A stretch of 64,000 nt of DNA, taken from the NCBI RefSeq assembly GCF_001625305.1, contig NW_017804520.1, positions 425,200-489,199 of the forward strand, in the 5' to 3' direction. The DNA is from Branchiostoma belcheri. Its lineage: Eukaryota > Chordata > Leptocardii > Amphioxiformes > Branchiostomatidae. This document shows, in pieces, positions 23,708-35,145 of this stretch. Made by a program: the position numbers and the translations under genes. Under the pieces are notes generated by a model, which searched no databases, was not told where the DNA came from, and saw nothing but the letters and a program-made list of their open reading frames with translations. Position 1 is the stretch's first letter. Every line of letters starts with the position of its first letter.

Positions 23708-24031
23708 CAAACACAGCTGCAAGATGATTATAAGTCTGATTATTGGTAGCGTCAAATTATCTTCCAAATTTTTCACCAATCAAGCTTAAATCAGCAATCT
23801 TCAACACATCTCCAGATACTTACAACACATGAACAGAACACCTCCTAGGATAGAACTGATGAAGGACGTGATCCCGGCACTCTCCTGGAAAACTTCCCGG
23901 AACTCTCTATAGAACACTCCGAATGACTTCAAGGTCCCGATTGCCAGCATGTTAAGGAAGAACGTTGCGATCACCACTACCCAACCCCACCCACCATCTG
24001 GCGGCCTGTCAACGGATCGCACTTTGGACAT
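23708..24031 (-). pseudogene. SLC16: SLC16 copy G, exon 1 plus ten bases of exon 2
   Basis: Exon 1 is intact (23824-24031, 208 bp, start [17 protein letters not shown]) and almost identical to exon 1 of copy F. Intron 1 follows normally and reaches the exon 2 acceptor CAG, but only the first bases of exon 2 (CTGTGTTTG on the minus strand, 23708-23716) remain. Beyond them the sequence is the 3' flank found below copy F at about 18640-18710. One deletion of roughly 1.9 kb, measured against copy F, thus removed nearly all of exons 2-4. The remaining piece cannot make a transporter. Confidence 0.85.
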
Positions 24032-25556
24032 TTTGGTGTCTGTGTTGGGGACACTGACAGGAAGTCCCAGAAAGGTCCCTCAATTTCCTGCTGTATGTAT
24101 CCCTGTCTTATGGAAGCTAGAGGGAAAACGTACACATGCAGAATTTTAGCAGTGAGAATTTCAAAATAAGTAAATAAAACAAGATGTCCACAAAAACTCG
24201 AAATATATCAGCGATGTATGAGATCTTCGATTTCGATACGTACGGTTTGTGTTTTATAACGTCCTTAGGTGGACGATGCCAGATGGAGTTAATCTAAAAT
24301 AGCGAAAAAGTCCAAAACTACATTATTTATGAGTTGTGCATACCATATGTGTCAACGGATATCTATGGGCATATACCCTTCAAGGAATTTCAAGTCATTT
24401 GGTTGTAATACTAGGGTACAAGAGCCCAGAATATACATTTTTGATACCTATGGTATAGAGTTAAGTCTGAAAATGGAACGGACAATTCAGCGATATCGTA
24501 AGTACTAGTACTTGACAAATTTCCACAGTACCCCCCCCCCGTGCCTTATCTTCCTCGCTCGTTTAAGTACGGAACTCTTCTCTCGTACAAAAGACTTACG
24601 ATCGTCTTAATCTCTTGAGTGTCAACTCTTCAAGGTCAATGTCCTGCGTCTTATTCCAATGGACAAGTTCCTGATTCTTCCTAGTTCTGTAACGCGAGCA
24701 ACTGTCTCAAGATCCGGACCACCAGATCTCCTGCTACTTCGTAGCCATCTTTAAACATTTGATTACGATCTTGTCTTTTCACTCTATAAAAACCAAGAAT
24801 TACACCAGGTGACCGCTTACATGACCTTTTCTGGCTGAGTCTATCAAGGCCCCATAAGCCATGACCATTTGTGACATAGGATGACGGATTTGGGACTTGA
24901 CTTTTTGTTGGCTGTAAATGTGTTAAGTGGTGTAATGCTTGTATCTGACATTGTTAAAAGGCACCGAGGAACGCTAGCCTGGGTTAAAGGTGACAATGAA
25001 CAACACCAAGCTAATCATGGATGTTAAAACCTCTTACTTCGTTAAATGATTCTCGTTGTAGAATTCTTCCACTCTCTTTAAGTAGTTAAAAATATACACA
25101 AAATATGATTACCAAAAATGGATAATACAGCAGTTTTATTGCACAAGTATTCATGATTATGTACTTGCCACAATTGATACTGACAAAAAACACATTCCTT
25201 AAATTTTTTATACAAAGGCTAACAATACTGTAGCTTGTTTTTCCTTATTCCGACCCATATATTACAATATAAGTGACTTTGCTTTACAAGTATCTGCGCT
25301 GCCTTAAGTTTTACGCCTTCTACTGATAGACGCCTGCATATTCTTCCAGTGGTGATAAAAATCAAACCCCAGTCACTTGTACTTACTACCACTTTGACGG
25401 ATAAACGGATCCGACTCACACCTTTGGGGTTTAGGGTTGTGTATATCTCTGCCTATAGCCCTTGGGCCACACAGTCGTGCAAACGCTACAGCGGGGGCTA
25501 GCCTGCACTAGTAGGTTACACCCATATGTAACCTACTAGTATATAGTATATACCCA
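24032..25556. other. Spacer between copies G and H, with leader block
   Basis: Upstream sequence of copy G with an undisturbed TCCTTAGGTGG site at about 24266, the leader block at 24600-24790 with its GTAAGT donor, a run of about 11 C at 24531-24541, and the 3' flank of copy H from about 25200. No other gene seen. Confidence 0.6.
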
Positions 25557-27975
25557 TCATCCCTGAAAACCAGGGTTGCTTTGGCCTGATGAGTCACTCC
25601 TACCAGTTTCTGTACCCAGATTTCTGAATGCGACTATCTTGATTCCGTCCTGATTGGGCTCACTGGTGTCAGAACTAAGAGAGGATGACCCTCTTGTTGT
25701 TGAACAGGGAATGACGAAAAGCACGACCGCAGACAGGAAGATGAAGATACCAGCCGCGTAGAAAGACATGTCGTAGTTGCCTGTTGCGTCATAGAGCCAA
25801 CCTGGCAGTGGGTAAACGGCAAAATAGTAGACCTTGAGTCATTGATTGTGTTCTATATACAGTCAAACTTTCGACCACCCATGGACCGAGGAAACATGGT
25901 CTTCTTAAGAACCAAAAAAGCCCGTCGACGGGTCAAGACAAAGAAAAAGAAACCCGTAATATACCCATTGATCCAATATGACCCAGCTGGTGCCATTGCG
26001 CAAATACTGTCTATTGTGGAAATTAATGGCAAACTAACCTATTTCTCAATATTTCTCGCTAGTTATCGTCAAAAAACGTTTTCTGTCACACGTCTGAAAA
26101 TGTCGCTGGCGCCATAGGCAGAGATTGGACCATGTGTGGTCCCCAATAGTGCCGGACGCGTTGGATAGGCGGTCGGCTTTAGCAAGTCCCTTACTACTTA
26201 ACACGCCTATGGGGCAATACTATTTTACTAAAGGCGTATAACGTTACTTTTTCTGTAACTGACCATTTAGGAGTGTAAATGAAGAGAAATAGACAAGTGA
26301 TAACCCTGTGCGTACCTGCAATAGGTGGCCCGAGTAGGTAGGCGGCCCCCTCGAAGACAAGCGCCCACCCAAGACCACTGGAAATCCTGGAAACGCTGCT
26401 GTATGTCTTCACCATTACAGCTATGAGCGCGTTGAAGGTGCCCGAGAAAAATCCGTACAACACCATGCACACCACAAGGCCCGTGTAGGTTCTCCCGAAC
26501 GGTATGGCGATGTTAAGTATGGCCAGTCCGGTATTGCCAATCATGTAATAGTAGAGCTTACTGATGTGTACCCTGTCCGACAGCCACCCGTGTAAGGGCC
26601 TTGACACCGCCTCTGAGATTCCCAAGATTGACAGTAGAAAAGCGGCTGGCGTCTTCTCCACTCCAACGTGTTGAGCATGGGCTACAAGGTGCACAAAAAT
26701 CATGGAGTTGCCCAGCGAGGTTCCAAATAACGACACACAGTAAACAAGAAAAGGACGGTGTTTCAGTAAGGTCACGTCGAACGCTTCCACGACTTTCTCA
26801 TAGAAATGAAAAATCCTTTTCTTTGGTTCTTGATCAGTACTACCCTGGGGTTCGATGTCGACTTTTTCTTCCTTGCGATCCTCTTTGAGATGTATGGGTC
26901 TCATTAGGGCACCACAGACGCAGCCGTTCAATGGTATGCCGGCCACAATTAGTAAAGCCCCTCTCCACCCGAATTCGTCGATGAGGAACTGATAGAGAGG
27001 AGGAAAAGCGAAGATGCCGATCCCCGTTCCACAAACTCCGATCCCATTGGCTGTGGCGTGCCGCTTGTCAAAATAGCGTCCAATCATAGCCAGACTTGGT
27101 GAGAACATCAGGGACAACCCAAATCCTGAAGAATGTAATTATAGATAAAACTTAACGATAAAACTTGTTAACCTTAGGCATGGATGAACCAGATGTAGCA
27201 GTAAGGAATTCTTTACTCAAATGAAATCTTTCCTCGGACCTTTTTGCAAACCTCCATATGTTTGTCGGGATATATGAGCATTTCATAATTATCGAAAAAC
27301 ACACCGAGGCAGACAAACACTTACCTGTGAGAACCCCCACGCTAAAGAACAAGTGTATCATCGTCTGCGCGAAGAAGCTGACGACAAGCCCCACGGCAGA
27401 AATGACGCCCCCTGCGATGATCACAGTACGGCAGCTGGTCAGGTTGCTCAGAGCACCGGCAAACACAGCTGTAAGATTGCGCATGATGGTCAGGCATACT
27501 TACCTGGCAAAGATTGTGCATTAGCGTCTATCAAAGCCGAGTAGAGTGGCTTATAGTCATGTAACCCTTAATCTTAAGGGTCGACTACCGTTTGGTCTTC
27601 ACTTTTGTTTGGATGTCCTTCCATCAAAAAAGCATCAAAATCTTATTATTAGTAGCGTTGAATTATTTTCAAAACTTTTAACGAATCGTTATTATTCCTC
27701 GTCAGGGGGTCGATCAAGCTTCAATCATCAAGCTTCAATGCATCACCAGTGTATGATGTATACTCACAACACATCAACAGCACAGCTCCTAGGATAGAAC
27801 TGATGAAGGACGTGATTCCGGCACTCTCCTGGAAAACCTCCCGGAACTCTGCGAAGAACACTCCGAAAGACTTCATGTTCCCGATCACCAGCATGTTGAC
27901 AAAGAACGTGCTGGCCACCACTACCCAACCCCACCCGCCGTCTGGAGGTCTGTCAGCGGATCGCACTTTGGACAT
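25557..27975 (-). CDS. SLC16: SLC16-type transporter, copy H
   Basis: Complete: exons 27768-27975, 27325-27468, 26316-27125 and 25557-25801; 1407 coding bases, 468 residues. Start [13 protein letters not shown]1 DGGWGW, TM5 signature [13 protein letters not shown]8 SEAVSRP with the acidic and basic residues four apart. Intron 3 is enlarged to 514 bp by an insertion (about 25859-26217) absent from other copies. The exon 1 protein is identical to that of copy I, and upstream DNA for more than 1 kb is almost identical, so H and I are very recent duplicates or misplaced alleles. The leader block upstream (about 28509-28722) has lost the GTAAGT donor (now GGAAGT). Confidence 0.9.
25859..26217. mobile_element. 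Insertion of about 360 bp in intron 3 of copy H
   Basis: Comparison with intron 3 of copies D and J places extra DNA between CTATATA and TACTATTTTAC. It starts near CAGTCAAACTTTCGACCACC and ends near CGCCTATGGGGCAA. Inverted termini and a target duplication were not clear by eye, so the type is unknown. No protein similarity recognised. Confidence 0.5.
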
Positions 27976-28816
27976 TTTGGTGCGTGTGTGTTTGTATTTC
28001 TGTGCTTTTACTTTTAAACTGACAGGAAATCACTGGCCCAAAAGGTTCCAGAAAAGGTTATCTCATATCCTGTCTAGGCTGAATTTTTCCTGCCATACAC
28101 ATGCCTGTTGCCTTATGGGAGCTGGAGGGTAAAGGCAAAGACAAAGTTGTATCAGTGAGAAATTAAAAAAAACGAACATGAATAAGAATTCGATAGAAAA
28201 ACTCTAGATATTTCACGGAGCTATGAGATCTTCGATTCGATCGTAAGGTCGATGACTTGGGCACCGACACAAAGGTCGTTTGGTACCGGTCGTCCTTGAG
28301 TGGACAAATGTCGCAACAAAGCTGGTTACACCCAGGACGGTTATACCGGCTATACGAATACAAAATTCTTAAGGCTATACATAATGTTTTACCGTACAAA
28401 ACGGATTAACAGTTAAGCGATGATATGTCATAAGAAAGACCGCACTTGACAGTGCCTTACCGGGCTTCCTCGCTCGTATACGTACTGAACTCTTCTCTCG
28501 CACAATAGACTTCCAATCGGCTTGATGCTTAATCTCGCATGTTAACGCTTCAAGGATAATGTCCTGTATCGTTAACTTATCCGATGAGCTAGTCTCAGAG
28601 TCGTTCTAGTCCTCTGACCCATACAGGTGTCTCCAGATGTAGATCCGGGCCACTAGGTCTCCTGCTATTTCGTGACCGCCTTGAAGAATGTTATCTCACC
28701 CATGTCTTTTTACACTATAAATAACAAGAGTGACACCGAGTCAAAGGTGATCTCAGGTGAGATCTTGCTACATGTAACCCGGACCTGTTTTTCTACTTTC
28801 ATGTCTGTCATATATG
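27976..28816. other. Upstream of copy H with leader block
   Basis: The 5' flank and the leader-type block (28509-28722) with a degenerate donor. This stretch is repeated almost base for base at 31251-32060 upstream of copy I. Confidence 0.6.
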
Positions 28817-28836
28817 NNNNNNNNNNNNNNNNNNNN
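28817..28836. other. Assembly gap 2 (20 N)
   Basis: Placeholder gap. The sequence resuming at 28837 (ACGCCTTCTACTGATAGACG) is the same as that at about 25316, so the gap marks the join between two nearly identical array units (H and I). Confidence 0.9.
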
Positions 28837-29080
28837 ACGCCTTCTACTGATAGACGCCTGCATATTCTTCCAGTGGTGATAAAAATCAAACCCCAGTCAC
28901 TTGTACTTACTACCACTTTGACGGATAAACGGATCCGACTCACACCTTTGGGGTTTAGGGTTGTGTACATCTCTGCCTATAGCCCTTGGGCCACACAGTC
29001 GTGCAAACGCTACAGCGGGGGCTAGCCTGCACTAGTAGGTTACACCCATATGTAACCTACTTGTATATAGTATATACCCA

Positions 29081-31250
29081 TCATGCCTGAAAACCAGGGT
29101 TGCTTTGGCCTGATGAGTCACTCCTACCAGTTTCTGTACCCAGATTTCTGAAGGCGACTATCTTGATTCCGTTCTGATTGGTCTCACTGGTGTCAGAACT
29201 AAGAGAGGATGACCCTCTTGTTGTTGAACAGGGAATGACGAAAAGCACGACCACAGACAGGAAGATGAAGATACCAGCCGCGTAGAAAGACATGTCGTAG
29301 TTGCCCGTTGCGTCATAGAGCCAACCTGGCAGTGGATGAACGACAAAATAGTTGGCCCATTTCTATATAGCTATATTTATTAATTTCTTTATTCTTTATT
29401 TTGTGTACCTGACACTAAAAAAAGTGCACACGAAGAGAAATAGGCAAGTGATAATCCTCTGAGTACCTGCAATAGGTGGCCCGAGTAGGTATCAATTTCT
29501 AGTATTTATTAATTTCTTAATTCTTTATTTTGTGTACCTGACACTAAGAGAGTGTAAACGAAGAGAAATAGGCAAGTGATAATCCTGTGCGCACCTGCAA
29601 TGGGTGGCCCGAGTAGGTAGGCAGCCCCCTCGAATAGAAGCGCCCACCCAAGCCCACTGGAAATCCTTGAAACACTGCTGTATATCTTCACCATCACAGC
29701 AATGAGTGAGTTAAAACTGCCCGAGAAAAATCCGTACAGCACCATGCACACCACAAGGCCCGCGTAGGTTCTCCCGAACGGTACGGCGATGTTGAGTATG
29801 GCCAGTCCGGTATTGCCAATCATGTAATAGTAGACCTTACTGATGTGTACCCTGTCCGACAGCCACCCGTGTAACGGCCTTGACACCGCCTCTGAGATTC
29901 CCAAGATCGACAGTAGAAAAGCGGCTGGCGTCTTCTCCATTCCAACGTGTTGAGCATGGGCTACAAGGTGCACAAATATCATGGAGTTCCCCAGCGAGGT
30001 TCCGAATAACGACACACAGTAAACAAGAAAAGGGCGGTGTTTCAGTAAGGTCACGTCAAACGCTTCCATGACTTTCTCACAGAAATGAAGGAGCCCTTTC
30101 TTTGATTCTTGATCAGTACTACCTTGAGTTTCGATGCTGGCTTTTTCCTCCTTGCGATCCTCTTTGAGATGTATGGGTCTCATCAGGGCACCACAGACGC
30201 AGCCGTTCAATGGTATGCCGGCCACAATCAGTAAAGCCCCTCTCCACCCAAATTCGTCGATGAGGAACTGGTAGAGTGGGGGAAAAGCGAAGATGCCAAT
30301 CCCCGTTCCACAAACTCCGATCCCATTGGCTGTGGCGTGCCGCTTGTCAAAGTAGCGTCCAATCATAGCCAGACTTGGTGAGAACATCAGGGACAACCCG
30401 AATCCTGAATAATGTAATTATAGATTTTAAAAACTTGTTAACCTTGGCATGGATGAACCAGATGTAGCATTAAGGAATTCTTTACTCAAATGAAATCTTT
30501 CCTCGGACCTTTTTGTAAGTTGGCAAACCTCCATATGTTTGTCGGGATATATGAACATCTCATAATGATCGAAAAACACACCGGGGCAGACCAACACTGA
30601 CCTGTGAGGACCCCCACACTAAAGAACAGGTGTATCATCGTCTGTGCGAAGAAGCTGACGACAAGCCCCACGGCAGAAATGACGCCCCCTGTGATGATCA
30701 CAGTACGGCAGCTGGTCAGGTTGCTCAGAGCACCGGCAAACACAGCTGTAAGATTGCGCATCATGGTCAGGCATACTTACCTGGCAGAGATTGTGCATTA
30801 GCGTCTATCAAAGCCGAGTAGAGTGGCTTATAGTCATGTAACCCTTAATCTTAAGGGTCGACTACCGTTTGGTCTTCACTTTTGTTTGGATGTCCTTCCA
30901 TCAAAAAAGCATCAAAATCTTATTATTAGTAGCGTTGAATTATTTTCAAAACTTAACGAATCGTTATTATTCCTCGTCAGGGGGTCGATCAAGCTTCAAT
31001 CATCAAGCTTCAATGCATCACCAGTGTATGATGTATACTCACAACACATCAACAGCACAGCTCCTAGGATAGAACTGATGAAGGACGTGATTCCGGCACT
31101 CTCCTGGAAAACCTCCCGGAACTCTGCGAAGAACACTCCGAAAGACTTCATGTTCCCGATCACCAGCATGTTGACAAAGAACGTGCTGGCCACCACTACC
31201 CAACCCCACCCGCCGTCTGGAGGTCTGTCAGCGGATCGCACTTTGGACAT
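29081..31250 (-). CDS. SLC16: SLC16-type transporter, copy I
   Basis: Complete: exons 31043-31250, 30602-30745, 29595-30404 and 29081-29325; 1407 bases, 468 residues. All family landmarks are present ([24 protein letters not shown]). Exon 1 equals that of copy H at the protein level, while exon 3 differs at a number of positions, most in the loop at about residues 200-225. The 3' end of exon 3 with its donor is duplicated about 120 bp downstream (29380-29492 and 29510-29630), offering a decoy GT donor at about 29466. The leader block upstream (31789-31984) has the same degraded donor as in H. Confidence 0.9.
29380..29630. repeat. Tandem duplication across exon 3/intron 3 of copy I
   Basis: Two head-to-tail copies of about 125 bp, both running from TTTATTAATTTCTTAATTC-type sequence through GCAAGTGATAATCCT to the exon end CTGCAATAGGTGGCCCGAGT. 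The right-hand copy contains the true exon 3 end (29595). The left-hand copy holds a stub of the exon with a second, usable-looking donor (GCAG|GTACTC). Confidence 0.85.
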
Positions 31251-32296
31251 TTTGGTGCGTGTGTGTTTGTATTTCTGTGCTTTTACTTTTAAACTGACAG
31301 GAAATCACTGGCCCAAAAGGTTCCAGAAAAGGTTATCCCATATCCTGTCTAGGCTGAATTTTTCCTGCCACACACATGCCTGTTGCCTTATGGGAGCTGG
31401 AGGGTAAAGGCAAAGACAAAGTTGTATCAGTGAGAAATTAAAAAAAACGAACATGAATAAGAATTCGATAGAAAAACTCTAGATATTTCACGGAGCTATG
31501 AGATCTTCGATTCGATCGTAAGGTCGATGACTTGGGCACCGACACAAAGGTCGTTTGGTACCGGTCGTCCTTGAGTGGACAAATGTCGCAACAAAGCTGG
31601 TTACACCCAGGACGGTTATACCGGCTATACGAATACAAAATTCTTAAGGTTATACATAATGTTTTATCGTACAAAACGGATTAACAGTTAAGCGATGACA
31701 TGTCATAAGAAAGACCGTACTTGACAGTGCCTTACCTTCCTCGCTCGTATACGTACTGAACTCTTCTCTCGCACAATAGACTTCCAATCGGCTTGATGCT
31801 TAATCTCTTTGTTAACACTTCAAGGATAATGTCCTGTATCGTTAACATATCCGATGAGCTAGTCCCAGAGTCGTTCTAGTCCTCTGACCCATACAGGTGT
31901 CTCCAGATCCGGGCCACTAGGTCTCCTGCTATTTCGTGACCGCCTTAAAGAATGTTATCTCACCCATGTCTTTTTACACTATAAATAACAAGAGTGACAC
32001 GGAGTCAAAGGTAATCTCAGGTGAGATCTTGCTAACCCGGACCTGTTTTTCTACTTTCAAAGTCTGTCAATATATGCCGGTTGAGTCTGACAAGGCCCCT
32101 TAATTATTCAAACTCCAAATTTCTTTGTATTTAAAGTTTTTGACAGTTCCTTGAATGCGTCTCAAACCTACCTTTAGGGGTATAAGGCTGTGTACATCTC
32201 TATTTCTATAGCCCTTGGGCCACGCAGTAGTGCAAACGCTATAGCGGGGTTGGGCAGTGCTGCCAACATGTACACACTAAAATATACCAATTATGC
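31251..32296. other. Upstream of copy I and 3' flank of copy J
   Basis: Near-identical to 27976-28816 up to about 32060, then the 3' flank of copy J. No additional gene seen. Confidence 0.6.
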
Positions 32297-34305
32297 CTAA
32301 AAACCAAGGTTGATTTGGCCTGATAAGTCAATCCTCCCAGTTTCTCTACCCAGATTTCTGAAAGCGACTATCTTGATTCCGTTCTGATTGGTCTCACTGG
32401 TGTTAGAACTAAGTGAGGATGACCCTCTTGTTGTTGAACAAGGATTGAGGAGAAGAACGACCGCAGACAGGAAGATGAAGATACCAGCCGCGTAGAAAGA
32501 CATGTCGTAGTTGCCCGTTGCGTCATAGAGCCAACCTGGCAGTGGGAAGAAGGAAACATTGTTCACCTTGGTTGTAACATGTTTTCTATATATACTATTT
32601 TACTTAAGACATATCAAGTCACATATCCTGAAACGGACGCATGATACCGATAGTGTAAATGAAGAGAAATTAGACAAGTGATAACCCTATGCGCACCCGC
32701 AATAGGTGGCCCGAGTAGGTAGGCGGGTCCCTCGAAGACGAGCGCCCACCCCAGCCCACTGGAAATCCTGGAAACGCTGCTGTACATCTTCACCATCACG
32801 GCTATGAGTGCATTAAATGGGCCTGAGAGAAATCCGTACAACACCATGCACACCACAAGGCCCGTGTAGGTTCTCCCGAACGGTATGGCGAAGTTAAGTA
32901 TGGCCAGTCCGGTATTTCCGATCATGTTATAGTAGAGCTTGCTGATGTGTACCCTGTCCGACAGCCACCCGTGTAACGGCCTTGACACCGCCTCTGAGAT
33001 TCCCAAGATTGACAGTAGAAAAGCGGCTGGCGTCTTCTCCACTCCAATGTGTTGAGCATGGGCTACAAGGTGCACAAATATCATGGAATTGCCCAGCGAG
33101 GTACCGAATAGCGACACACAGTAAACAAGGAAAGGACGGTGTTTCAGTAAGGTCACGTCAAACGCTTCCATGACTTTCTCACAGAAATGAAGGAGCCTTT
33201 TCTTTTGTTCTTGATCAGTACTTCCCTGGGGTTCGATGTCGACTTTTTCATCCTTGCGATCTTCTTTAAGTTTTATTGGTCTCATCAGGGCACCACAGAC
33301 GCAGCCGTTCAAAGGTATGCCGGCCACAATCAGCAAAGCCCCTCTCCACCCGAATTCGTCGATGAGGAACTGGTAGAGAGGAGGAAAAGCGAAGATGCCG
33401 ATCCCCGTTCCACAAACTGCGATTCCATTGGCTGTGGCGTGCCGCTTGTCAAAGTAGCGTCCAATCATTGCCAGGCTTGGGGAGTGCATCAGCGAGAAGC
33501 CAAATCCTAAAGAACATAACGATAAAAGCTCGTTAAATTTAGGCATGCATGAAACAGATGTAGCAGTAAGCGATTCTCTATTAAGATAAATGAAACTTTT
33601 CATTCCTGTTAAACCTCCACCTGTTGTTTTATGATACTTGACGTTGTATACATGTAATGTATTTCCAAGTTATCGGAAAAAGAACACCGAGGCAGACAAA
33701 TACTGACCTGTGAGGGCCCCAAGGCTGAAGAACAGGTGTATCATCGTCTGTGCGAAGAAGCTGACGACAAGCCCCACGGCAGAAATGACGCCCCCTGCGA
33801 TGATCACAGTACGGCAGCTGGTCAGGTTGCTCAGAGCACCGGCAAACACAGCTGTAAGATTAGGCATCATGGTCAGGCACCAAAAATCTGATTATTGGCA
33901 GCGTTAAATTATCTTTCAAACTTTTAACGAAACGTCATAATTGCTCAAGCAACTGGCAAGTAGCATTCGTTACTTTTTTAATAGTCACAGTTTTCAAAAT
34001 CTGTCCAGTTGCTTACGTAACAATTTCTTTGTGTATCTCGTTACCCCTGGATGTCTAAACTTCATTGGCGTATCACATGTGTATGGTGTATACTCACAAC
34101 ACATCAACAGCATACCCCCTAGGATGGAACTGATGAAGGACGTGATCCCGGCACCCTCCTGGAAAACTTCCCGGAACTCTGCGAAGAACACTCCGAAAGA
34201 CTGCATGTTCCCGATCACAAGCACGTGAACGAAGAACGTGCTGGCCACCACTACCCAACCCCACCCGCCGTCTGGCGGCCTGTCAACGGATCGCACTTCG
34301 GACAT
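32297..34305 (-). CDS. SLC16: SLC16-type transporter, copy J
   Basis: Complete: exons 34098-34305 (ATG at 34305), 33708-33851, 32697-33506 and 32297-32535; 1401 bases, 466 residues. Start [28 protein letters not shown] and SEAVSRP are all present. The exon 3 donor reads GCGG|GTGCGC instead of GCAG|GT, slightly weaker but keeping the GT. The tail is two residues shorter than in D, H and I and ends QINLGF. An in-frame upstream extension to 34434 exists, but the family start is used here. The upstream leader block is at about 35421-35590. Confidence 0.9.
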
Positions 34306-35017
34306 TTTGGTAAGTGTCTCTGTGTACGTGTTTGTATTTCTGTACTTAGTTCCACATGCTTGGCGCGTCGGGGACACTGACAGGCAGTCCTTACGAGCTA
34401 TACGTGGGAAAACGGAAAGACAGAATTTTGTCACTAAGAAATTGAAAGTAATGAATAAAACAAGAAGTCCACAAGAAACTGAGATGAGATCTTCGATTCG
34501 TGAGATTGCTAGCGATTTCGCATGCCTCTGACATTGATAACACGCTACCTTGATTGCGTGTTTTCATCAAACGGCAATAAATGTAGATTAATCGAACCGT
34601 GATCGGGCACGGTTTGAAAGGGCCGTGTGGCACGTGGACCGGATGTGGGGAATGTGAGTTACCCGAATCGCGGTTCAGTGTGAACGAGGCCTCGGTCTAC
34701 TCTTTTACACCGAACCACAGGTATGGCAAGTACACGAATTTGATTAACAATTCTAACGATATTATTACGGGTTCGGTTGAAGTAAGAAAGTAACCTCCTT
34801 GGTTGAAGTATTCCCGGTTGCTCTGCTCAACAGTATACCTGGTATCTCAACAACGCAGGATTTGAGCTGTTTATTGGTATAATGTCGAGAGTGTATAACG
34901 CACGTTACATACGACATACTTTCCCGACTACAACGAAATAGTATAATTACTAAATTAGAATTATTCACAAAATCTGTGTACTCGGACATGCTAAAACCGA
35001 ACTTTCCGAGCAAATAA
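34306..35017. other. Upstream region of copy J
   Basis: No gene seen. The first 150 bp resemble upstream DNA of the neighbouring copies. The remainder, about 34500-35017, is unlike the other spacers. Confidence 0.45.
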
Positions 35018-35145
35018 ATGATTTGGGGGGGGGGGGCGAAATCCCTAAAGCGGGGAGGTAGGGGGACCAAATCACTAGCGGGGAGGGCGAATTCGGTAGA
35101 GATCTCGACCCGGGGAAGGCGAAATCACGGGGGGGGGGGGGGTGC
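35018..35145. repeat. G-rich degenerate repeat
   Basis: Two homopolymer runs of 13 or more G (near 35024 and 35129) enclose repeated words such as GCGGGGAGG, CGAAATC and GGGGAAGGCGAAATC. Several G-runs in a short span could form a four-stranded structure. It lies upstream of copy J, beyond the proximal region. Confidence 0.7.

Noticed and set aside
14303..30821. Plus-strand frames over exon 2 (residues such as [16 protein letters not shown])
   Set aside because: Antisense shadows of the 144-bp exon 2 in each copy.
13656..33173. Plus-strand frames of 63-95 codons (starting [18 protein letters not shown]) inside exon 3 of D, F, H, I and J
   Set aside because: They are exact antisense shadows of the conserved exon 3 coding sequence; their conservation follows from the transporter codons and no splice or start context supports them.
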